Shown here piece after piece: positions 1 through 12,100 of a DNA stretch of 64,000 bases (positions within the stretch are counted from its first letter, which is position 1; each line of letters starts with the position of its first letter). The DNA lies in NCBI GenBank assembly GCA_009746045.1, contig RPFO01000667.1:5922254-5986253 (forward strand). Reading direction: 5' to 3'. Source of the DNA: Mesostigma viride (Eukaryota > Streptophyta > Mesostigmatophyceae > Mesostigmatales > Mesostigmataceae). The position numbers and the translations under genes are program-made. Below the pieces are notes generated by a model. It made no database searches, was not told the origin of the DNA, and saw only the letters and a list, made by a program, of their open reading frames with translations.

Positions 1-3000
1 CGGCTTGGGGCGGCTGCACACACACGTACTACACCGCGCACGCAAGGGGCGGCTGCACACACACGTACATACACCGCGCACGCAAGGGGCAACTGCACAC
101 ACATGTACATACACCGCGCAACCACGGGGCGGCTGCACACACACGTACACACACCGCGCACGCAAGGGGCAGCTGCACACACACGTACATACACCATGCA
201 CGCAAGGGGCTGCACACACACTTACACACACCTTGCACGCAAGGGCCGGCATGCACACACACTGGCATACACCGCGCACGCAAGGGGCGGCTGCACACAC
301 GTACATACACCGCGCACGCAAGGGGCGAGTGCACACACACGTACACACACCGCGCACGCAATTAAGGGACGGCTGCACACACACGTACATACACCGCGCA
401 CGCAAGGGGCAACGGCACTCACATGTACATACACCATGCACGCAAGGGGCGGCTGCACACACACGTACACACACCATGCACGCAAGGAGCGACTTCACGC
501 ACAGGTACACACACCATGCACGCAAGGTTCGGCTGCACACACATGTACATCCACCGCGCACGCAAGGGGCGGCTGCACACACATGTACATACACCATGCA
601 CGCAAGGGGCGGCTGCACACACCTGTACATCCACCGCGCACGCAAGGGGCGAGTGCACACACACGTACACACACCGCGCACGCAAGGGGCGGCTGCACAC
701 ACACGTACACACACCATGCACGCAAGGGCCGGCATGCACACACAGTATACACACACCGCGCACGCAAGGGGCGGCTGCACACACACGTACATACACTGCG
801 CACGCAAGGGGCTGCTGCACACACACTTACACTCACCATGCACGCAAGGGGCGGCTGCACACACACGTACATACACCGCGCACGCAAGGGACGGCTGCAC
901 ACACACGTACATACACCGCGCACGCAAGGGGCAACTGCCCGCACATGTACATCCACCGCGCACGCAATTAAGGGACGGCTGCACACACACGTACATACAC
1001 CGCGCACGCAAGGGGCAACGGCACTCACATGGACATACACCATGCACGCAAGGGGCGGCTGCACACACACGTACATACACCGCGCACGCAAGGGGCTGCT
1101 GCACACACACTTACACACACAATGCACGCAATTAGGGGCGACGGCACTCACATGTACATACTCTTGGGCGGCTGCACTCACATGTACATACACCGCGCAT
1201 GCAAGGGGCAACTGCACACACACGTACACACACCATGCACGCAAGGGCCGGCATGCACACACACGTACATACACTGCGCACGCAAGGGGCAACTGCACAC
1301 ACACGTACACACACCATGCACGGAAGGGACGGCTGCACTCACATGTACACACACCATGCACGCAAGGGCCGGCTGCACACACACGTACATACACCATGCA
1401 CGCAAGGGGCTGCACACACACTTACACACCACCTTGCACGCAAGGGCCGGCATGCACACACACTGGCATACACCGCGCACGCAAGGGGCGGCTGCACACA
1501 CGTACATACACCGCGCACGCAAGGGGCGAGTGCACACACACGTACACACACCGCGCACGCAATTAAGGGACGGCTGCACACACACGTACATACACCGCGC
1601 ACGCAAGGGGCAACGGCACTCACATGTACATCCACCATGCACGCAAGGGGCGGCTGCACACACACGTACACACACCATGCACGCAAGGACAAGGATTCAC
1701 ACACATGTACACACACAAAGCACGCAAGGGGCTGCTGCACACACACGTACATACACCGCGCACGCAAGGGGCGGCTGCACTCACATGTACACACACCACG
1801 CACGCAAGGGGCGGCTGCACACACACGTACATACACTGCGCACGCACGGGGCGACTGCACACACATGTACATAAACCATGCACGCAAGGGGCGGCTGCAC
1901 ACACATGTACATACACCGCGCACGCAAGGGGCGAGTGCAAACACATGTACATACACCGCGCACGCAAGGACAAGGATGCACACACATGTACATACACCGC
2001 GCACGCAAGGGGCGGCTGCACACACACGTACATACACCGCGCACGCAAGGGGCGAGTGCGCACACACGTACATACACCGCGCACGCAAGGGGCGGCTGCA
2101 CACACACGTACATACACCGCGCACGCACGGGGCCAGTGCAAGCACATGTACATACACCATGCACGCAAGGGGCGGCTGCACACACATGTACATACACCGC
2201 GCACGCAAGGGGCGAGTGCAAACACATGTACATACACCGCGCACGCAAGGGGCAACTGCCCGCACATGTACATCCACCGCACACGCAAGGGGCGGCTGCA
2301 CACACATGTACATACACCGCGCACGCAAGGGGCGGCTGCACACACACGTACATACACCGCGCACGCAAGGGGCGAGTGCGCACACACGTACATACACCGC
2401 GCACGCAAGGGGGGGCTGCACACACACGTACATACACCGCGCACGCAAGGGGCCAGTGCAAGCACATGTACATACACCATGCACGCAAGGGCCGGCATGC
2501 ACAGAAACGTACATACACCGCGCACGCAAGGGGCTGCTGCACACACACGTACACACACCATGCACGCACGGGGCGGCTGCACACACACGTACATCCACTG
2601 CGCACGCACGGGGCCGGCGACTGCACACACATGTACATAAACCATGCACGCAAGGGGCGGCTGCACACACATGTACATCCACCGCGCACGCAAGGGGCGA
2701 GTGCAAACACATGTACATACACCGCGCACGCAAGGACAAGGATGCACACACATGTACATACACCGCGCACGCAAGGGGCGGCTGCACACGCACGTACATA
2801 CACCGCGCACGCAAGGGGCGGCTGCACACACACGTACATACACCGCGCACGCACGGGGCCAGTGCAAGCACATGTACATACACCATGCACGCAAGGGGCG
2901 GCTGCACACACATGTACATACACCGCGCACGCAAGGGGCGAGTGCAAACACATGTACATACACCGCGCACGCAAGGGGCAACTGCCCGCACATGTACATC

Positions 3001-3655
3001 CACCGCGCACGCAAGGGGCGGCTGCACACACATGTACACACACCATGCACGCAAGGACAAGGATGCACACACATGTACACACACCATGCACGCAAGGGGC
3101 GGCTGCACACACACGTACACACACCGCGCACGCAAGGGGCGAGTGCAAACACATGTACATACACCATGCACGCAAGGACAAGGATGCACACACATGTACA
3201 CACACCATGCACGCAAGGGGCGGCTGCACACACACGTACATACACAATGCACGGTTGGGGCGACGGCACTCACATGTACATACACCATGCACGCAAGGAC
3301 AAGGATGCACACACATGTACATACACCGCGCACGCAAGGGGCGGCTGCACACACACGTACATACACCGCGCACGCAAGGGGCGAGTGCGCACACACGTAC
3401 ATCCACCGCGCACGCAAGGGGCGGCTGCACACACACGTACATACACCGCGCACGCAATGGGCGAGTGCAAACACATGTACATACACCGCGCACGCAAGGG
3501 GCGGCTGCACACACACGTACACACACCATGCACGCAAGGGCCGGCATGCACACACACGTACATACACCGCGCACGCAAGGGGCGGCTGCACAGAAACGTA
3601 CACACACCGCGCACGCAAGGGCCGGCTGCACACACATGTACATACACCTTGCACG
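1..3655. repeat. 40-bp satellite array
   Basis: About 90 head-to-tail copies of a 40-bp unit built from CGTACATACACCGCGCACGC and a second half, CAAGGGGCGGCTGCACACACA-like. Variants carry GACAAGGATGC, GGGCGAGTGC, GGGCCGGCATGC or an ATTAAG insertion. Blocks of variants recur in order: the series near 197-430 reappears near 1,397-1,632, and the one near 1,852-1,990 near 2,617-2,760, so there is higher-order structure. The unit lacks stop codons in most frames and 40 is not a multiple of three, so very long open frames appear on both strands. I read these as artefacts of the repeat. The array runs off the left edge of the window. Confidence 0.95.
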
Positions 3656-3832
3656 TACAACACACAACACACACACACAACAAAAAATTATATACACACA
3701 CACACGCACACGCACACGCACACGCACACGCACACGCACACGCACACGCACACGCACACGCACAACACACACAACACACACAACACACACACGCACACGT
3801 GAACAACACACACACACAACAATTATAATATT
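3656..3832. repeat. CA-rich simple repeats closing the satellite
   Basis: Runs of CA, an ACACGC hexamer block at about 3,702-3,762, and CACAACACA blocks. They follow directly from the satellite and end in AT-rich unique sequence. Confidence 0.9.
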
Positions 3833-3929
3833 AGTGTAGTATATCAAACAAAATAGTAATAAAGTATTTGCAAGCGTACTTCGTGTGAATTATGTGTAGA
3901 CGAGAATAGAAGCTAAACAAAACTCTAAT

Positions 3930-3997
3930 GGAGAAAGAGGGATTCGAACCCTTGGGAAAGTTACCCCATACATAGCATTCCACTCGGACATTTCTCC
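3930..3997 (-). pseudogene. truncated tRNA-Ser-like sequence (plastid trnS-GGA type)
   Basis: The minus strand has a perfect 7-bp acceptor stem (GGAGAAA with TTTCTCC), a D-arm start TGTCCGAGTGG, a variable-arm-like stretch, and a T loop TTCGAAT whose stem has 4 of 5 pairs (one A:C mismatch). At 68 nt it is about 17 short of a serine tRNA. The missing part is the 3' side of the D arm and the 5' side of the anticodon arm. The AATGCTATGTA after GAGTGG matches what follows the GGA anticodon in plastid trnS-GGA, as I know it, so a deletion between two TGG triplets would explain the shape. A TTTT tract lies 7 nt downstream. It may be nuclear plastid-derived DNA or a dead nuclear tRNA. Confidence 0.7.
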
Positions 3998-4030
3998 GAA
4001 AAAAAGGTCACGTAAGCTAAGGGTGGAGAG

Positions 4031-4090
4031 TTAAGGGTGTAGGTTGTAGGATGTATGGTGTAGGGTGTAGGGTGTAGGGTGTAGGGTGTC
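4031..4090 (+). repeat. short telomere-like array (TGTAGGG)n
   Basis: About eight 7-bp units; the four at the right end are exact TGTAGGG and those to the left are degenerate. The unit differs by one base from the plant-type telomere repeat TTTAGGG. It lies inside unique sequence, so it is interstitial. Confidence 0.75.
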
Positions 4091-4427
4091 TTGAGCTTTC
4101 TTTTTTGAGATCAATAGAGTCCCCTTCCATGATCATGTGCGTGATCTGGTTATGATTTTCATCTATGGCGTGTGTGGCCACATCGTGTATTTACAACTTT
4201 CTAGCCATGGATAACTAGGTAACCATAAATTGGTTACCATGATAACTAGGTAAAAACGTGTTGGTTTCAGAATACATGTGATCGCTGCATTGTCATCTAC
4301 AATGTACAAATCAATCACGGATTTCGGGGCTACGGATTTCGGGGCTAAGTTTTTGTGGGTAGAGATTGGCAAGGGTGTCTTTATCTTGCCACTTGGTCAC
4401 TTGGTGTGCATTACGTCTGTTCTTGCG

Positions 4428-4737
4428 TTGGAGTCAAAAAACTGTCCGTGTGTGGTGGTGGACTTTTCCTCACGGGCAGTCGCCATATGTCATACAAGCA
4501 CTTGTTCGGCGTACCACTAGCTCATGTATGTCACCATTGTAATTTTGCGTTGTAACAGCATTTCTCGGAGCCAACGGCCGTTGGACTCAAAAAACTGACC
4601 GTGTGTGGTGGTGGACTTTTCCTCACGGGCAGTCGCCATATGTCATACAAGCACTTGTTCGGCGTACCACTAGCTCGTGGATGTCACCATTGTAATTTTG
4701 AGTTGTAACAGCATTTCTCGGAGCCAACGGCCGTTGG
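4428..4737 (+). repeat. 153-bp tandem duplication
   Basis: 4,428-4,580 is repeated at 4,581-4,733 with few differences; each copy ends at a CCAACGGCCGTTGG palindrome. A third copy starts after 4,733 and soon diverges. No convincing coding frame spans the unit. Confidence 0.9.
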
Positions 4738-5250
4738 ACTTCGAAAAACTGATAGCCTTGTCTGAAGGTGTGTGCGTGAATGGCACATGTGCATCGTCGG
4801 GGGGAGTTTTCTCAAGAGCCACATGTGGTAGTGTAAGGTGGGCATGCTTAGTGCGTACGGGTGGGAGGGACAAGAGGTGCAGAAGTTGACGGCTTTTGAC
4901 CTTGGGAAATGACACGGCACACATAAGACAACAAAGTGATAATTTTAATGTCTTTACTGGTGTACTGTCAATTTCTCCGAGCCAACGGCCGTTGGACTCT
5001 CGAAACTCTCCTGTCTACAAAGTGTGTGCGTGCGATGGCACTTGTTCCATGTGCCGGGGGGGGGTGAGAAATCTGTCGTTCATTAATTTGTGCCTCGTCG
5101 GGGTGGGCATGCATGAATTTGTGCCTCGTCGGGGTGGACATGCATGAAAGCATTTTCATTGGTACTCGGGGTTCAATATTTTTGTCTTGCTGTTGAAACG
5201 TCGACGTGCTCTTCTCCTGCTCTTTTTTTTTCCTACTCAACGGCCGTTGG
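4571..5250. promoter_or_regulatory. recurring 14-bp palindrome CCAACGGCCGTTGG
   Basis: Exact copies lie at 4,571-4,584, 4,724-4,737 and 4,982-4,995. A 13/14 copy is at 5,237-5,250 and a diverged one at 6,291-6,303. Most are preceded by CGGAG or CCGAG. Each arm holds AACGG, the core bound by plant three-repeat MYB proteins (the MSA element). A regulatory role is inference only; they may simply be part of a dispersed repeat. Confidence 0.4.
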
Positions 5251-6739
5251 TGCTTTTAAACTTGCCCAGCGTTATGACTAGGATGCCCTTCTTTACTGCT
5301 AGCCACCGCCCCTTGTGTACAATGCTAGAATTAGGCCGGGGTAATGGTACACGTCCACCGCGTCCCCAGTGCAAGGTTCGTGAATGCGCTGGTTCGTAAA
5401 AAATTCGGCACTTGGAAGGTTCGAACACCTGACCCCACTTTCGTTATTTCAACATGCCCTGAACGAAAAAGCTGCGTAAAGGATACATTAACCGTTCCCT
5501 GTTATTCTTGATTATATTGCGATATCATGGACGTACACACGCGGTTGGTGGTCCGTACTTGCCAACTGCACTTGCAAACTGACTGACTGACTGCCTCCGT
5601 TACGCACTTGCGTGTGTTTCCGTACTTGCCAACTGAACTTGCAAACTGACTGAATGACTGCCTCCGTTACGACTAACAAGTGAACGACGAGTGAGCTACT
5701 AAAGTTTTGTTCAGTTCATTGTGTCTATATGTACATAGCCGTTTCTTCAAAACCGTTGCGTGGATACCTTGATTCTGGGTTCGCTGATACTTGTTTCCCA
5801 TTTTAAATCTCCCGTCCATAATTGGATACATGTAATGTAGGAGGATACCCACTTGCCCGAAATCCGCGTAACGGGTGATTAGTACTGCTGTAAGCGGAAC
5901 CACAGACAAATCTGTCTAACGGGCTAACATTATTGTCCTTCATGTACTGGTTTTTGCACGCAGGACGCCATTCGCAACACCGCCTGACGGAGTCGGATGG
6001 ACCGGACGTGCGTGAGGCTGCTGTTCACAGTCGTGAAGTTGGCAGACATTAATATCAACACGGTCACGAGAATTCGTCCAGAGAATAATTGATGCTTGTG
6101 ACGTGCTCGACGGCTGCGATGACCGAGATGATGCGTGTAGTGCACAGCGTCCGAGACGTCGCGACACCCGTGGCTGTCCTGTTGATGCGAACGCACGGTG
6201 ACGAGACGGAGCCCATTATATAGGTGGATTACAAGTTAGAACGGCCCTCGCGGTTGCACTGTTTAATCGCGAACGTGGATTTTGCGGAGCCGACGGCCGT
6301 TGGGGATTGGAAATCTGATGATATCGGGGCTGCGCACGACATCGAGGAACTGGGGATCGACGTAGGTCTACAGGCTCACTTGTCCGTCAACATGTATGGC
6401 CTCGCTTGACTGTCATCATCTTGACATGTACATAACTAGTTCATATACCATGCATTTGACACTGCCTGCACGTGGATTTTCCAGACATACATTGAGGGTA
6501 ATTATAACTCGAAAGCACTACGTACGATTGAGACGTCCGGTCGTAGAGCAGATGCACTGGAGCTTTCTGATCTTCCAATTGATGGGTCTGTAATTATGTA
6601 AGATATTCAGATATCGCGATGACTCGAGCATCGATGCATGGAATGTAATAATGTATTTCATTCAATTATACATCCAATTTAACTCCGCAATTGAGGGGCA
6701 CACATGTCCATCAGCCCGAGACAACATTTCCCAAGTAAT
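4738..6739. other. no gene recognised
   Basis: Only short frames without known motifs. A 65-bp imperfect direct repeat (about 5,557-5,606 and 5,622-5,672) contains CTTGCAAACTGACTGA. The rest shows no tRNA, domain or element end that I can support. Confidence 0.5.
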
Positions 6740-6960
6740 TTTCGATTAGTGATTTAGTGTGGGCCTCCCCTGTGCCACGTGCTAAGCTAAGCCTGACTAA
6801 TCTACGCGACTGCTATATTCCCCCCTAGAATGGGGTTGCTGGGGTGGCAGGGGGCGCCTGCCAGGGCTTGTGGTCGACGTGGATGACGTCCCCCCTCCAG
6901 TATACCGGTTTCCCCCCTGCGCTCTGCCAGAGCTGGAGGTATAGGACCATGGCGCGAGGA
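6740..6960 (-). mobile_element. LINE fragment: ORF1 C-terminus plus start of 3' region
   Basis: The minus strand encodes a decayed copy of the ORF1 tail seen intact at 22,026-22,150, with the shared motifs GGKPVYWRGDVIHVDHKPWQ and APPAT before a stop. Just after the stop comes the family A 3' region start (GTAGATTAGTCAGG), which diverges by about 6,740. As at 21,543-23,533, the ORF1 stop leads straight into the 3' region with no ORF2 between. Confidence 0.75.
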
Positions 6961-8399
6961 CCATGGAGGCGCGTTGACCATGCAAAGAGCGGGGGGGGTG
7001 CGAGCGGGGGTGGGGGCGGGGGTGGAGCAGGGTGGTGATCTGGGGTTGGAGGCGGTGGTGAGGGGATCGGTGGCGGGGGAAGGAGGACTTATGCTTTCAA
7101 TCACTGTCTCGATACTTCCTGCCAAAGCGTTGAGGCGACGCCGACGGTTGGCTCGCGGGTGGCCAGGTGGTATGATTCTGCATCTGCGCGCATAAGGAAA
7201 GTGTGCGGTCGTAGGAGGTTTCAAAGGCGGCCGCGCGAGGCGGGGCGAACCTGGCACACTGCCGACCCGTTGCTCTCTCTCTGACGGCCCGGAGGTACGT
7301 TGCATGCTAATCCCCGATAGCCCCGGCCCTAGGAGAATATGAAGGCTTCCCCGGCCCGGAGCCTGAGGGGTTTTAGGGGCATACCAAAGGTTCACCCACA
7401 AAAACACGCGTTTGATTAATGAATGAATGAATTAATGTTGCCCGCCACCCTGCCACTGGAAGTTTTGTAAGACGTGCATTCCAATTCCATGGATCTCCAT
7501 ATACCATTGAGGATTAATACTTGACGCAGTCTATGTGTTTAATAATGATTTTAATTACTCAATTAATCATACACACGTGTATGCAATTAATTACATGCGG
7601 TCCTGGCTTTGGGGAGCCGTCGAATTGATGTGAGTTATATGCAATCATCTAGGGATAGGCAATAATTTCCCAACAGTGCACGATGTATTTAATCATATCC
7701 AGAACCTAAATTTAGTTTCCCACAAGATTCCAAAGAAGCTGTTTCTTCCAGAACAAGGGACACCCGCATGTTCACAAGCTAGACACTAAGAAATTCCATT
7801 GCTAAAGTCGATCGGTTTTATGCACATGCCCAATCAGCAATCCACGTTTCAGATGAGCTGTCTGCCTGACATGCTGTGAAAAAAACTACCAGCAATTTTA
7901 CAGTCTTCTTCGGGCCAGATCACCTTATCTGGTCATCATGACAATCAGAGGTCGTTATTTTACCATCTCCCACGCGCTTTCGCCATTCTAATTCCTAACT
8001 AGGTTATTGTGGGAGATAGACGGTTGCTATATGATACACTATACACATGCGAGATGCGGCAGAGTCCTGCCGGGCTATGGCCAGTGGAGCCGACCACAAG
8101 CTGCAGACCTGGCTAGACGCCATCTGCGTTCAACTGGGTGCGCCAGTGCATCCCCGTCATGGATACAACTCCACCGGATGCCATCTTCCATTTGCAATGA
8201 CGTCACGCCAGGCTTGTGCTCCCTCACCACCTCATTACAACCGCTGGCTGCTATCTCCAAGGCCGCACGACCTGACCTGCTGGCTATCTCTCGTTCCCAC
8301 ACAGTGTACCCCAATGCCTTTGGGGTCAGCCTCCTGCAGCGCTTCGCGAGGGTTTGGCGTCACTTTGTAGTGTAAAAAGGCAAAACAGGGCGTAGCTTC
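6961..8399. other. no gene recognised
   Basis: Proline- and glycine-rich open frames near 6,960-7,400 follow from GC-rich low-complexity DNA. A 122-codon open frame at 8,007-8,375 has no motif I recognise. Confidence 0.45.
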
Positions 8400-9191
8400 A
8401 GCACACGGTGCGCTCCGCCTCCGGTACAGACTGCAGTATATTTCTGGCACATGCAGAACTGGGCTCCAGCTTGCAATCAGCCTTTGGAATCGTGCGTCCC
8501 CTACAGGTTACAGAATCGTGCCAGAGGTCGTGCGCCTCAGTGCTTATATTAAGGCTAGCGGCAGCCTCTTCCCAACGGTTCAGTAAAGCTCCAGTACATG
8601 CTCTTTGAACAGTCTACCTCCAGCACAGTCGGTGCTTTACCTCCAGCACAGAAATATCTGAACAGCGCCGGACACGACGATATAAATTCTTCCAGATTCC
8701 AGGCCTGCGCTGGATGCCTTCTCGATGCGTCTGCTGTAACCTCCAGCAGACGCTGTTTACTAGACCTCCGTCACGTGCTTGCTCCGCCGCCATCCGGCAC
8801 ATGTGGTGTAATCCACCTTGGAGTGCATGCTGTTCTCTTCCTCCTTCTCTTCCTCCAATATACAGACAGTCTGCCTACCTCAGACCGCAGACACACGCTT
8901 GTCCCATCCACCTACGGCACAGGCTGACTGTCTGCTGTAGGACCGGCGCCCCACGCTCATTCCCGTCTATCTCTGGCGCAGGCACAGGCTTGGTCAGTAA
9001 TAGCTCCAGCGCACGCTGCTCCGTGGATCCAGCCCCGCCACAACTGTGGATGCAGGTCCCCCCTTCTTCTACCTCTTGCAGTCTTGCTCCGCCACACCCT
9101 ATTTGCCATTCGCTCCACTTCTTGCTCCGCCACACGCTGTTTCCACTTCGCTGTACCTTTTGCTCCGCCACACGCTGTTTACCGGTTCCCT
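8400..9191. repeat. degenerate repeats in the 3' flank of the F-box gene
   Basis: Next to the stop codon, units like TTGCTCCGCCACACGCTGTT recur at about 9,088, 9,124 and 9,161 (plus strand). Further out, more diverged CTCC(A/G)GCACA blocks continue to about 8,400. The block looks like a decaying tandem array grown out of the gene's 3' end. Confidence 0.6.
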
Positions 9192-12100
9192 CTACCGCTT
9201 GCACAGGAACGTGAGCAACACGTGCATGGGGATCGCCGCCATGTTCACCGCCAGGTTCTCCAGCATGCTCAGGGGGGGGTAGGGCACCCACAGGAAGCCG
9301 CCCACGCGGGGGGGTCTCGCCGCGCCGGATAGGGCGCGGTTGCTGCTGCCGGGCGCGTGGCAGTCCCCGGAGCGGCAGGGTCCCTGCGCAAGGGCAGGTC
9401 GGTAATGAGGACATGTCGGGGGAGAAGGTTACTCAGTCAGGGGCAACAGGGCCACCAAAAACAACAGGAACTCCAGGAGGAGGGATTGATTATGCGTTGG
9501 CGGGAGAGGGAGGGGGGGGGGCAGGGGGCATTTAGATGTGAGCTTAATCCCCAACTCGTAGCTTTGGAAGCAACTAAATGCATGTAGAGCGAAGCTGGAT
9601 GCATCCGTTCAGGCGTCCCTGCTCAAACCTTACATGCGCAACTCGCTGCCCCAACCAAACAATTCAAGGAGAGCGCAGCATGGTGCATCTAAAAATACGT
9701 GTGAACACCCTGCCATATTCCCTTCTTGAGCAAGCGCTACATTCCCCACACTTCCATGCCTAAAATAGCATGAACGCACGTCTCATTGTTGGATAACCCA
9801 AGGCATTATGGCAGACTACGGTGCCAAAGTTAGGACAGAACCCCCGCCTTACTAGTGAGCTGCTCGCGGCCACCAGGGGCATTTTTTACTTACTCTGCTG
9901 GGCAGTGCGCCGACCAGCCAGGGGGCCAGCGGGGATGTGCTGGATCGCACAGCCAGCGCTCCTGGAAACCAAATCAAGGGAGAGAGAGGAATAGAGCCAT
10001 ACGACGAAAGCGCAGCAGCATCAGCACGACAGGGGCATGGCCAGCGCTTCCTGCGAACTTGCAGCAAAAGCGAGAAGGAATGAGCATGAACCGGGGGAAA
10101 GGAAATCGGAGAATTGATACGGTAGCACACTAAAGGCATGGCCAGTGCTCCTGCAGGTAAGCCAAAGGAAGAAAGAATTAGGAGTTTCAAAACTAAAGAA
10201 TTAGGAGTTTAAGACCATAGGGTGAACTAGCAATAGGAGTTTAAGACCATAGGGTGAACTAGAATTAGGAGATTAAGACCATAGGGTTAACATTAGGGTG
10301 ACTAGACCGTAGAAGTAGTAGACCACAGGGTGCACTAGAGTGATGACTTCATCCATAGTGAAATAGGAAGCCTAAAAACTAGTAGGGCAAGCTTGCCAAG
10401 TTTTTCTCACCCTCCTACAGCTACTAGAAAAAAACACGGGGCATAAGATACCCTGATGCAAAAGCAGCAAGCTTACCTTATCCTGTAGCTCGTCATGCCC
10501 CCCGCCCCCCAAGAAGCATTTTGTATGCCCTCCCAAAAGCACTTTGTGGCAACATCCGGTAGGGCACAACCGCCATGCCACGCCTGCTGACTGCCCAAAA
10601 CTTGTGTGGGATCCAAATTAGCAGCTCAGGCGCCGAGCCAAGCTACCCCCGCCCGCTGCCCCCTCCCCTCTGTTCTTTCCCCCCCCCCCTCCCATTTCCC
10701 CTCTCTCAACACGGTCTTTCCACCACGGTCTACCCCTTCCAACCATCGACGATGACTGTGCTTTTAACTATAACCATTAGGAGTATAGCCATTAGAGCTG
10801 TACCTTGGCTCACTACCACAGCACCTATAACGTAGAATAGGAAGTTTTGAGGAAAAGAGATAGCAAGAAGTGTGTAGAATAGGAGGAATTACTATAAAGC
10901 AGACAGTAAGAACTATGTAGAATAGAGGGCTTTACTACAAAAGAGACAGTAAGAACTACCATACCTGCTGCGTCGAAGCCAGTAATGCCGCCCTCCGCGC
11001 CCTCCTCCGCGCTGCCCATATGGAACTCAAAGTGTCCCTGGTACGACATGCCTCCGCGGGGCCGGCCCATGAGCAGGAACGCCAGCATCCGCTGCATGCC
11101 TTCCTCCGGCGTCTTGTCGACCACGCGTAGGAGCGCCAGCAGAAAGGCCACGTACTCGCTCACAAAGTCGCCTTGGCGGTACTGGCAGTGGCGCAGCTGC
11201 ATGTACACGTCCTGTGCAGCGCCGAGATATCCAGCAGGACAAGGATGCGTGAATGTGGGTATGTGTGTGTGTGTGAGTAGGGTGACATAAAAAAAAGAAA
11301 AAGGTAAAACAGAAAGGAAAACAGGTAGGCATAAAAAAGACGTGCAGGTGTGCGGTCATGGTCTGTGGGCAAGGTCCTGTGTTGCGTTGCACGTTTTTGC
11401 ATGTGGCGTCTGGCATGGGAAGGGAGGGAGATGTGAGGAGATGGGTGGGTGGATGGGTGGGTGGGTGGGTGGGTGGGTGGGTGGGTGGGGGTGGGTGGGT
11501 GGTGGGTGGGTGGGTGGGTGGGTGGGTGGGTGGGTGGGTGGGTGGGTGGGTGGGTGGGTGGGTGGGTGGGTGGGTGGGTGAACTGTAATCGTGGTTCTCC
11601 GGGAATAAATTTGCTATCTGGGAATAGATAGATCTGGTTGTCTCCTTGATAGATACCCCCCCCCTCCCTCCTCTCTTTGCATCTCCATTCGCTGCACGGC
11701 GCATGCGCATGTAGGGCACATCCCGGTGACCCTGTGACGCACCGCGAAGGGCTCCCTCATGCCAGAAAACCCTACTCTTGCTAGAGACTAGTGTTTTGCT
11801 TTCGCGCCAGTTACCACCCCCAACGGTACCTGCATGGCCATGACCTCGGTCAGCAATATGTAGTCCTTGGCCGCGCTGCCCAGCTGCACCAGAATCCGCC
11901 ACGTGGGGCGCACCACACCCATGACGGCTTCGCGCACGCGCCGCAGCCGCGCGGCCCTTGCGTCGTCCTTATCCTGGCGCACGGCCAGCAGGTAGGCGCG
12001 TCGGGGGATCGACCGTGGGCTGGCCGCGCCGTCCAAGGGCACCCAGATGTACCTGCACAGGATTAAAATCATAATTTAAAAATGATGCGTTGTTTGGCAT

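Noticed and set aside
1-3655. CRISPR-like array
   Set aside because: The units are contiguous, with no unique spacers, and the genome is eukaryotic.
1-3850. Very long open frames (up to 867 codons) on both strands
   Set aside because: They follow from a stop-free 40-bp repeat. All six frames give similar His/Thr/Ala/Arg- or Cys/Val-rich repeats and none has a start or codon pattern of a gene.
4031-4090. True chromosome end
   Set aside because: The array is short and flanked by long sequence on both sides.
5400-5450. tRNA-like GGTTCGAAC motif
   Set aside because: No acceptor pairing or D and anticodon arms can be drawn around it.
11442-11631. Gly/Trp/Val-rich open frames
   Set aside because: Translations of the GGGT array. 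The same holds for 15,257-15,767, 31,001-31,464 and 40,045-41,023.
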